Source: Osedax symbiont Rs1 (GTDB lineage: Bacteria > Pseudomonadota > Gammaproteobacteria > Pseudomonadales > Balneatricaceae). From it: a stretch of DNA of 64,000 nucleotides. Made by a program: the position numbers and the translations under genes. Under the pieces are notes generated by a model. The model made no database searches, had not been told where the DNA came from, and worked only from the letters and a program-made list of their open reading frames with translations. Shown here piece by piece: positions 1-6,825 of this stretch; the stretch's first letter is position 1; every line of letters starts with the position of its first letter. The stretch lies in the NCBI GenBank assembly GCA_000416275.1, contig ASZJ01000056.1, positions 2,804-66,803 on the forward strand. Direction: 5' to 3'.

Positions 1-139
1 GGTTGGTTAACTGCCATTGGACTAAACCGCTATCGCGGTAATGGTGCCAACTTCAACTCTATTATATTACCCACACTTATTAATAATCTCTTATCCTAGA
101 ACAGGGCAGCACGCCCCATCTAAGATAGGAGTATCTAGC

Positions 140-1018
140 ATGAATATCCCAACTGAACTCATTAGTCCACTGCGCCAGCGCATGATCGATGATATGAAGA
201 TGCGTAAACTCGCAGTGAAAACCCAACGCGCTTATATTTGCGCTGTCCTTAAACTCGCCCGCTTCTTAAATCACTCGCCTGCGACAGCGACAACAGAAGA
301 ATTACGGCAATTCCAGTTGCAGCTTGTCGGACAAGGTGTCTCAGCAATCACCATTAATGCCACTATCACTGCCTTAAAGTTCCTATTTGAAGTGACCTTG
401 CAACGATACAATATGTTGTCAAAAATGAGTACGATAGCAGTGCCTAGACGCCTACCAGAAGTACTAAGTATTGATGAAGTGGTACGTTTTATGACAGTCA
501 TCAAAGAACCAAAATACCGCGCCGCTTTCAGTATCGCCTATGGTTCAGGTCTGCGTGTAGGTGAGATTGTAGTACTTAAAATCAGTGATATTGACAGTCA
601 GCGGATGGTCATACGTGTCAATCAGGGAAAAGGATACAAAGATAGGTACGCTTTACTCTCTCCATTATTGCTCCAACAACTACGAGATTGGTGGAGTTTT
701 GCTCATGCAAAGGGAAGAATTTTGCATAATGGTTGGTTATTTCCAAGGGCTAACCTTACAGATCACATATCCACTCGACAGTTAAGCCGTGTATGTAAAG
801 CTACCGCCGATGCTGCTGGCATCTACAAGCGCGTTTCGATGCACACTTTAAGGCATAGTTTTGCGACTCATTTACTGGAAGCTAAAGTTGATATTCGAGT
901 GATTCAAGTGTTGCTAGGGCATAAAAAGCTGGAGACGACGGCACTATATGCGCATGTGGCAACACAGCTACTTAGCGAAGTACGCAGCCCACTTGATACT
1001 TTAAATCAATCTATTTAA
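140..1018 (+). CDS. IS91-associated tyrosine recombinase (integrase)
   Basis: A site-specific recombinase of the phage-integrase family, 292 residues from the ATG at 140, which has GGAG 8 bases upstream; the frame stays open to 41 but without a comparable ribosome site. An N-terminal SAM-like core-binding domain (about residues 10-95) precedes the catalytic domain. The full catalytic set is visible: R139 in GSGLRVGE, K167 in GKGYKDR, H235 and R238 in HTLRH, H261 in LLGHKKLETT and the nucleophile Y270 in LYAHV. It should cut and rejoin DNA through a 3'-phosphotyrosine bond. It lies 10 bp upstream of the transposase and is probably co-transcribed with it. Its role in IS91-type transposition is not well defined. 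Apparently intact. Confidence 0.9.
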   Translation: MNIPTELISPLRQRMIDDMKMRKLAVKTQRAYICAVLKLARFLNHSPATATTEELRQFQLQLVGQGVSAITINATITALKFLFEVTLQRYNMLSKMSTIAVPRRLPEVLSIDEVVRFMTVIKEPKYRAAFSIAYGSGLRVGEIVVLKISDIDSQRMVIRVNQGKGYKDRYALLSPLLLQQLRDWWSFAHAKGRILHNGWLFPRANLTDHISTRQLSRVCKATADAAGIYKRVSMHTLRHSFATHLLEAKVDIRVIQVLLGHKKLETTALYAHVATQLLSEVRSPLDTLNQSI

Positions 1019-1028
1019 TACCGCTATT

Positions 1029-2213
1029 ATGTCCAGCACTCATTTAGAAATGGCGGATATCTTTCGGGCCTATGGAAAAACATGGCGTGCTTCACATGCA
1101 GGGCATATTTCCCTCGCGCAACTAAAAGTGATGTCAGCCATAGAGAACTGCCGCACTCAAGTTTTGGGTGGTCATCTGTTGTGCTGTGAATCGTGTCATC
1201 GTAAGCATATCTCTTACAATTCCTGTCGTAACCGACACTGTCCCAAGTGTCAGGCAAGTTCTGCCAAACGTTGGTTAGAGGCCCGACAAGTTGAATTGCT
1301 GCCTGTCGATTATTACCATCTAGTATTTACTCTTCCACAGCCACTCAGTAATTTGGCCTATTACAATAAAACACGGATGTATGGCTTACTCTTGCAGGTA
1401 GCTGCCGAAACATTACTGACGATTGGCGCGGACCCAAAGCGTTTAGGGGCAAACCTTGCCGTGACATTAGTTTTGCATACATGGGGATCAGCACTCACTC
1501 ATCATCCACATGTGCATGGTATTGTTCCTGGCGGCGGGCTCTCTTTGGACGGTGAACGATGGATTCAGTGTCGCTCGGGATATTTTTTACCAGTACGAGT
1601 ATTATCGCGATTGTTCAGGCGCCTATATTTACAGAAACTTGGCGAGTTGCATGCGCAATTACAATTTTTTGGTGAATATTCAGCCCTGAGTAAAGAAGAT
1701 ACTTTCCGCGAATGGTTAAAGCCTCTAAAACGTATTGAATGGGTAGTCTACGCCAAGAAACCTTTTGCGGGCCCTAAAGCAGTGCTCGCTTATTTATCAC
1801 GGTATACTCACCGCGTTGCCATTGCTAATAGCCGCCTAGTGTCAGCTGATGCAGAGACTGTCAGTTTTCGCTGGAAAGATTATCGGCTAAAAGGGTCACA
1901 ACGCTATAAGGTTATGAGGCTTGCGACAGGCCAATTTATTCAGCGCTTCCTATTGCATGTATTACCCCGAGGTTTTCATCGTATTCGCCACTACGGTTTT
2001 ATTGCTAATGTCAGGCGCAAAGAGAACTTAGCCCGTGCCCGAGTATTATTAGCTGTCGATGAAACAAAACCAAATCTGGTGATCTCGCTATCGAAGGAAA
2101 CAACAGCGGAACAATGTAGTCACTATTACTGCCCTGATTGTGGTGGGCCAATGATTGTCCTTGAAGTGTTAATTCGCAAACAGCAACCACGGGCCTCACC
2201 AGCCGAGTCTTAG
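1029..2213 (+). CDS. IS91-family HUH (Y2) transposase
   Basis: A rolling-circle transposase of 394 residues. The N-terminus has a zinc-binding module (CCESCH at 52-57, then CRNRHCPKC at 66-74). The HUH metal site is HPHVHG with HVH at 161-163. The two catalytic tyrosines are Y255 and Y259 in YLSRYTHR, spaced four apart as in IS91. A second cysteine pair (CPDC) sits near the C-terminus. All key residues are present, so the protein should be active. It would nick at the ori end and transfer a single strand next to a short tetranucleotide target. The gene follows the integrase by 10 bp on the same strand. Confidence 0.95.
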   Translation: MSSTHLEMADIFRAYGKTWRASHAGHISLAQLKVMSAIENCRTQVLGGHLLCCESCHRKHISYNSCRNRHCPKCQASSAKRWLEARQVELLPVDYYHLVFTLPQPLSNLAYYNKTRMYGLLLQVAAETLLTIGADPKRLGANLAVTLVLHTWGSALTHHPHVHGIVPGGGLSLDGERWIQCRSGYFLPVRVLSRLFRRLYLQKLGELHAQLQFFGEYSALSKEDTFREWLKPLKRIEWVVYAKKPFAGPKAVLAYLSRYTHRVAIANSRLVSADAETVSFRWKDYRLKGSQRYKVMRLATGQFIQRFLLHVLPRGFHRIRHYGFIANVRRKENLARARVLLAVDETKPNLVISLSKETTAEQCSHYYCPDCGGPMIVLEVLIRKQQPRASPAES

Positions 2214-2697
2214 TGCTAGATAGAATAACATTCGGCTTCATCGGTTCGCAGGATGAAAGAGAACTGCGTGCTAAATATTGTAAATCTCCGAATTACCGTG
2301 AGAATTAGTAGACTGGCATAAATAAAATATGAAAATAAGCTTAGAGAATGGCATGATTTTTTGGAATGGGGAGATGTGTAGTAATCTGAGCAAGATGAAG
2401 TTATTTCAAATCCCCATAGCTCGAAACGTAAAATAAGCTCCTCAGTAACGTCCCGCGGTTTCCTCCCTTGATGCCTATAAGACATCTGCTTCTAGCTATG
2501 CAGATCTAGCTGATTCTGTGGTGGCAGATATCTTATAACCCTAAACATTTGCAGACACTTATAAGTACGAACAGCACTCGTCTAGTACTCGACCACACAA
2601 GCTGAGTCTAACCGCTCAACAGCGGGCTTGCATCATATGGATGCGAGTGTGTGGACTTGCGAGCGGTCCTATATTTTAGGCTCGCTCGCATTGCTTT
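2214..2697. other. Non-coding tail of the IS91 element with hairpin cluster
   Basis: No credible gene. Positions 2214-2590 show no recognisable structure. From 2593 an inverted pair CCACACA (2593-2599)/TGTGTGG (2648-2654) encloses two smaller hairpins, CCGCT/AGCGG at 2612-2625 and GCATC/GATGC at 2630-2644. A third hairpin, GCGAGCG (2659-2665)/CGCTCGC (2683-2689), is followed on the plus strand by TTGCTTTTTA and so looks like a plus-strand terminator. This cluster may be the element's terminus; dgkA ends directly beyond it. Confidence 0.55.
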
Positions 2698-2700
2698 TTA
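2659..2700 (+). terminator. Probable rho-independent terminator at the end of the IS91 element
   Basis: A 7-bp GC-rich stem (2659-2665 with 2683-2689), extended inside by CCT/AGG, is followed on the plus strand by a T-rich run. It would stop transcription from the IS genes before it runs antisense into dgkA. Confidence 0.5.
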
Positions 2701-3072
2701 AAAAGGCACAAAAATCATTAGCCAGGTAAATGCGGCTAAGAAGAGACTAATAAAAACTGCGGCGGAGCCCATGTCTTTGGCCGCTTTGCTGAGTGGGTGA
2801 AACTCGCCGCCGAATCGATCTACAACCGCCTCTATCGCTGAATTGAGTATTTCCACGACTAGCACAAAACCGACACTAAAAATCAGTAGTATTTTTTCGA
2901 CAGCGGTTACACTGCTGAATAAAGCGATGCCGGTAGCGACGACCAGTAGAATAAATTCTTGTCTGAAAGCTGCTTCATTGCGCCACGCATAGACTACGCC
3001 TTGCCATGAATAGCCCGCTGCTTTAAAAACTCTTTTGATGCCCGTTGCGGGGGCGGGGATTTTTTCTGACAT
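2698..3072 (-). CDS. dgkA: Diacylglycerol kinase (prokaryotic, integral membrane)
   Basis: Phosphorylates diacylglycerol to phosphatidic acid, recycling lipid released when membrane-derived glucans and lipopolysaccharide are modified. The protein has 124 residues, the usual length. It shows the family hallmark LNSAIEAVVDR followed by AKDMGSAAVF, which carry the catalytic and nucleotide/Mg-binding residues. Three hydrophobic segments (about 40-56, 60-75 and 103-122) match the trimeric inner-membrane enzyme. The gene stands alone between the IS91 tail and rlmG, with 121 bp to rlmG. Confidence 0.95.
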   Translation of the reverse strand: MSEKIPAPATGIKRVFKAAGYSWQGVVYAWRNEAAFRQEFILLVVATGIALFSSVTAVEKILLIFSVGFVLVVEILNSAIEAVVDRFGGEFHPLSKAAKDMGSAAVFISLFLAAFTWLMIFVPF

Positions 3073-3193
3073 ATTAGTGCCTTCTTATATTATCTGATCT
3101 CAGATAACTATTTGTTTTGATTGGATGAAAGAAATTGCCGATCTAGAATGCTGAGTAAGAAAAAGCCAAATTACTGCAAAAAATCTTCAAAAA

Positions 3194-4369
3194 TTAGCTG
3201 TTTTTAACCGCCCGCAAAATAACAAATTTTTTATTGGCTGTCACTTGCTGACAATTATTGAATATATTTTTAAGTATTTGCGGGTAGTCTAAATGCCGAT
3301 TTCCGATGACCCACAGCTCTCCCTTAGGTTTTAATGCTGTAAATGACTGTTTGAACATCTGCCTGGCGATAAAGTCGCCGATCGCATTTTGTTGATGAAA
3401 GGGCGGATTGTTTAGAATCAAATCGACACTGGCAGCAGCACAGTCTGTCAAACAGTCAGCCACGTTAAAGGTAGCAGCGCGTCGATCATTAAAAATCTGT
3501 TTAAAATTATGCTCGGCACTGGCGATTGCCATATAAGATTCATCATAAAAATCTATTTGCGCCTGCGGATTAAGCTGGGCGGCCATCAGCCCGACTAAGC
3601 CATTGCCACACCCTAAATCAACGATTTTGTGGTAGTGCTGGCTACTGGGAATGTTTTCCAAAAAGTAGCGGCAGCCGATGTCTAACTTTGCCCTAGAAAA
3701 GACATTGGCGTGATTTAATATATTCCATTGTTGGCTTTCTAAAAAATAGCTTTGGGGGTAGGGGTTGTCAGCTGGGTTCAGTGTATGTTGGTAATCGCTA
3801 AAAATTAAGCGCGCTTTTTTCTTGGCCAAAGAAGTGGTAGTGGGACCGATTATTTTTTCAAATAAATTTAAATTTGAGGTGTGCAGCATTTTGACCATCG
3901 CCGCACCGATAATAATACTGTCGGTTTGTAAATGTGGGCGTATCTTATGCAGTTGATCTTCAAGCTGTGCGAGACTCTTTTGAATTTTAATGATCACTAA
4001 ATCGTAAAATCCCACAAGCTCTTGGGTCGAATTTATACAGTGGACAGCGGCTAAATTGTTTTCTGCTAAGTTAGCTTGCGTGGCTTGCTGAGCTATATAT
4101 GAATCGCTGAACATGGTGGGGGAATATGCATTGAGTACGGTACTGAGAGCGCCAAACTGATCGTTGACGATCAAAACTCTCAAGGGTTTATGAGTAGCCA
4201 CATCAATTTGATCATTTAAATAATCAACTATTAATTCATCGGCGGCATCCCAGGCACGTAACTGCTCTTTTTTAAGCACTGGGTAGCGATGCAAGGTAAA
4301 CACACCTTGTTTTACTTTTAATAGGGTAAGCTGATTCGAAAGTGTTGCAGTGCTTGGGCGAGTTTGCAT
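3194..4369 (-). CDS. rlmG: 23S rRNA (guanine-1835-N2)-methyltransferase
   Basis: Methylates G1835 of 23S rRNA using S-adenosylmethionine. The protein has 391 residues, the family length. It is built from a degenerate N-terminal methyltransferase-like half (about 1-190, with LRVLIVNDQFGALS) and a catalytic C-terminal half. The SAM-binding motif is IVDLGCGNGLVGL near residue 252, and the catalytic NPPF motif (LILNNPPFHQQ) is near residue 322. The close relative RsmC has the same fold; the N-terminal half and overall length favour RlmG. Transcribed alone on the minus strand. Confidence 0.88.
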   Translation of the reverse strand: MQTRPSTATLSNQLTLLKVKQGVFTLHRYPVLKKEQLRAWDAADELIVDYLNDQIDVATHKPLRVLIVNDQFGALSTVLNAYSPTMFSDSYIAQQATQANLAENNLAAVHCINSTQELVGFYDLVIIKIQKSLAQLEDQLHKIRPHLQTDSIIIGAAMVKMLHTSNLNLFEKIIGPTTTSLAKKKARLIFSDYQHTLNPADNPYPQSYFLESQQWNILNHANVFSRAKLDIGCRYFLENIPSSQHYHKIVDLGCGNGLVGLMAAQLNPQAQIDFYDESYMAIASAEHNFKQIFNDRRAATFNVADCLTDCAAASVDLILNNPPFHQQNAIGDFIARQMFKQSFTALKPKGELWVIGNRHLDYPQILKNIFNNCQQVTANKKFVILRAVKNS

Positions 4370-4579
4370 AGATAAGATAATTTACAAGATTGTCGGTTAA
4401 AATGAGCAACAGAGTCTAACATAAAGTGGCCGCGCTGCGGCACTCAAAATACAGCAGATCAAGACTCTTCTTACTGTGCTAAAATTTAATCTAATTAGTT
4501 GTTTGCTAAGGTATATAGTTTTAGGGATTGTTTGCTTGTAGTACAATAGGTCAAGTTGCCACTAACGGGAGTGCAGTAA

Positions 4580-5269
4580 GTGAAAATTATAAAGTCTTTG
4601 GCTATGGTGTTTACGTCGACAGTCGTCGTCGCGTGCACTGCTACGGCCCCTAAAGCTGTTAACCCAGCCGCTGCTGACACTGAGACAGTCGACGGATCAG
4701 TGCCAAAACAAACCATTATCAGGCCTGCCCCCAGAGCTGACAACAATCAGATAGCCTCTCCGGATGATATTTCCCGATTGCAAGCGCAAGTGACGGCACT
4801 GCAAGAGCAGTTGATTAAAGTCACCAGTGATACTGGCGCAATTTTAAAACTGAGCCAAATACTGATTGCCAATAACCAAGTGCAATCAGCATCATCATTA
4901 TCTGCTACAGACTCTCAAGTCAACAGTAAAAAGACCGTTAGAAATAGCAGTGGATCGTTAAAAAAGGTTCTGCAAAAACTGGAAGATATAGCGCCAAATT
5001 CGCTGGGTGCCTTTGGTATAGTGTCTAGTTATACCGCTGGAAAACAGTGGGTTTTAATTCGATTTAATCGCCAGACGGGTGAAACTTGGCTCGCTGATAA
5101 CAGTGGTTGGAATACGCTGTCTGAAATAGATGAGCTAGAGATTTCTCAGTATGATGTGCATTTAATTAGAGCCGATCAGGATAAAAAAGGCTACGTCGCC
5201 TCAAGAATTGACCGTAGAACGGGTGATACTTGGTGGTTAAATAAGAAGCAATGGGTGGTATATCAATAG
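4580..5269 (+). CDS. Putative lipoprotein with a coiled coil and a repeated TG(E/D)TW motif
   Basis: No family recognised. The GTG start at 4580 is preceded by GGGAG with an 8-base gap. The N-terminus is a lipoprotein signal: K-I-I-K, a hydrophobic run, then lipobox VVAC at residues 16-19. A short Ser/Thr/Pro-rich linker leads to a predicted coiled coil (about 64-92, SRLQAQVTALQEQL). The C-terminal 90 residues hold two matching modules, each with R-x-(N/D)-R-(Q/R)-TG(E/D)TW followed by a tryptophan-containing strand. This suggests a small beta-repeat domain. The 3' end overlaps epmC by 19 bases, so the two are probably translationally coupled. Confidence 0.65.
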   Translation: MKIIKSLAMVFTSTVVVACTATAPKAVNPAAADTETVDGSVPKQTIIRPAPRADNNQIASPDDISRLQAQVTALQEQLIKVTSDTGAILKLSQILIANNQVQSASSLSATDSQVNSKKTVRNSSGSLKKVLQKLEDIAPNSLGAFGIVSSYTAGKQWVLIRFNRQTGETWLADNSGWNTLSEIDELEISQYDVHLIRADQDKKGYVASRIDRRTGDTWWLNKKQWVVYQ

Positions 5270-5838
5270 TGTGCGTTGTTGCTGTGGTTAGTCTAAATGC
5301 TGAGGATCTCGTTGAGCGGAAAAAGGTTGAACGGCTGATTAGTGTGTTTAACAGTACTTTCTATGCCTCTGATAATACACTATTGGTGTTAGGCGCTGAT
5401 GAGCCAATCTATCTGCCAGCAGATAAAGATCATGACCACCATCGTGTGGTCTTTGCACATGGCTTTTTTTCCAGTGCGCTCCATGAACTTAGTCATTGGT
5501 TAGTGGCCGGTAAAGGTCGTCGGCACTTGGAAGATTACGGATATTGGTACAAGCCTGACGGTAGGTCAGCTGCTGAACAGCAGGAATTTGAAAAAGTGGA
5601 AGTAAAGCCACAGGCTATTGAGTGGATATTGTCTGTAGCTGCCGGTCATGGTTTTAATTTTAGTGCCGATAATTTAACGGGAGAAGCGGGTGTTAGTGTT
5701 GCTTTTAAACAGCGGGTGCTACAGCAAGCAGTGAGTTATTTAAATGATCAACGACCTGCAAACTTATCTAAATTACTCGCTCATTTAAGTAAATCTTTTA
5801 ATCGGCCCTATCCTGAATCTAAATATTTTGTATTGTAA
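5251..5838 (+). CDS. epmC: Elongation factor P hydroxylase
   Basis: Hydroxylates the modified lysine of elongation factor P, the last step after EpmA and EpmB; neither of those genes is in this window. The 195-residue protein has the full YfcM/EpmC signature: DEPIYLPA, VVFAHGFFSSALHELSHW (metal-binding HELSH region), YGYWYKPDGR, and FEKVEVKPQAIEW. The start is ambiguous: the ATG at 5251 lies inside the upstream lipoprotein gene with AAGAAG upstream, while a GTG at 5269 coincides with that gene's stop. The stop is directly followed by a family B repeat at 5841. Confidence 0.9.
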   Translation: MGGISIVCVVAVVSLNAEDLVERKKVERLISVFNSTFYASDNTLLVLGADEPIYLPADKDHDHHRVVFAHGFFSSALHELSHWLVAGKGRRHLEDYGYWYKPDGRSAAEQQEFEKVEVKPQAIEWILSVAAGHGFNFSADNLTGEAGVSVAFKQRVLQQAVSYLNDQRPANLSKLLAHLSKSFNRPYPESKYFVL

Positions 5839-5840
5839 CA

Positions 5841-5999
5841 GCTGAAGCAGTGACTTCACTGCACCACATAGCGAAAATTATTGATTTTACATTGGTTAGA
5901 AAAATACCCACTGAACTTACGGTTGCAGCAAAGATTTTTCAATTCCTCTGTAAAACCAATATCTATACTCTGTATTCACTTTGAAGTCACGGATTCAGC
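5841..5999. mobile_element. Repeat family B (short subtype), 159 bp, at the end of epmC
   Basis: Aligns over its whole length with the copy at 26778-26937. Both termini are altered in the same way (GCTGAAG at the left, ATTCAGC at the right). The flanks TAACA and TACAA are similar but not identical, so the target duplication is decayed. It begins 2 bp after the epmC stop codon. Confidence 0.75.
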
Positions 6000-6421
6000 T
6001 ACAAGTTAAAATAAATATTAAAACGGTACTAGGCTGGGTTGATAAATTAAGTTTACCGACGCAACTTTTCCAGCAGAAGCTTACCAATAGTGTTATTAAT
6101 CAGCCTCAAGCAACGCAAGCTATCTGAGACTGAATTAGCGACAAATAATTACGGTGCTAAAGCGGTAAATAGTGGTTTATATTGCACAAAATCTAGTAAC
6201 AAAGTTTTAGTAAATGGCTGTGTAGTCGATATTGATGTAGAGGAATAGGGCCTATAGAAACTAATTCTGCTAGAGTGTCATGCCAAGCTGAGTTTAAAAT
6301 CACGCTGGTTGCTGGTGAGTTGGGACAAGTTTGAGAACCAAAATATCTTTACGACCATGAAAAAAGGCCAGGGAGCAGCAAAAATTCAAATGGCGATTAT
6401 TACTTTAGCCATTAACAGTGT
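6000..6421. other. Gene-free stretch between repeats B and A
   Basis: No complete gene. Fragmentary open stretches exist, for example about 6150-6248 encoding NYGAKAVNSGLYCTKS before a TAG. None is recognisable or has a start and ribosome site. It could be a decayed gene, but the remnants are too short to name. Confidence 0.35.
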
Positions 6422-6624
6422 GAGACCTCTGCATAACGTTGCGAGCGAAGGTAAGACAAGGCAAAAATCGGCGAAATAGCGGAGTCAGTGTGCCCCTCAC
6501 TTTGAGGTCAGTGTGCCATTTTTTATGGGTATTACTGGTGTAGATGAGCATATTGATCCGATTTTTAACGCCGTATTACCGAGCGCAGTTATCATACCCT
6601 CTGGGTAAGTTATACAGAGCTCTC
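6422..6624. mobile_element. Repeat family A (MITE-like), 203 bp, subtype b
   Basis: The left terminus is GAGACCTCTGCATAAC; the right terminus is GTTATACAGAGCTCTC, a slightly decayed inverse. It is flanked by a perfect 5-bp duplication AGTGT (6417-6421 and 6625-6629). It contains about two units of the internal CAGTGTGCCCCTCACTTTG repeat and encodes no transposase. Confidence 0.85.
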
Positions 6625-6825
6625 AGTGTGAAATTAATTACGTTGGTTGCGTATTAGTGCCTATTAGAAAAATTATTTTGAACATTTAGTGAATACGCAT
6701 AGATATAGTAGGCTCTATGAATATTGTTCATTTCTCAAAAGTTAGATGTATGGCAAATTAAAGAATTGGAAATTTTTTGAGGTTGATCTAAAACGTACGT
6801 TTCTTTCTAAGCGAATTTATAATGG

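Larger units (their letters stand above)
1..2690 (+). mobile_element. IS91-type insertion element (left end probably beyond or near the window edge)
   Basis: The segment holds a tyrosine recombinase followed 10 bp later by an HUH Y2 transposase, a pairing known from a subgroup of IS91-family elements. No terminal inverted repeats are expected for this rolling-circle family. A nested hairpin lies at 14-44 (ACCGC/GCGGT inside CCATT/AATGG). A cluster of hairpins at 2612-2689 follows the transposase (CCGCT-CAAC-AGCGG, GCATC-loop-GATGC, GCGAGCG/CGCTCGC). CTAA(A)CCGCT occurs in both hairpin regions, so these may be the ter and ori ends. The exact boundaries are inferred, not proven. Confidence 0.6.

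Noticed and set aside
2216..2485. 89-codon minus-strand frame after the transposase
   Set aside because: Composition is not protein-like and it falls in the non-coding tail of the IS91 element.
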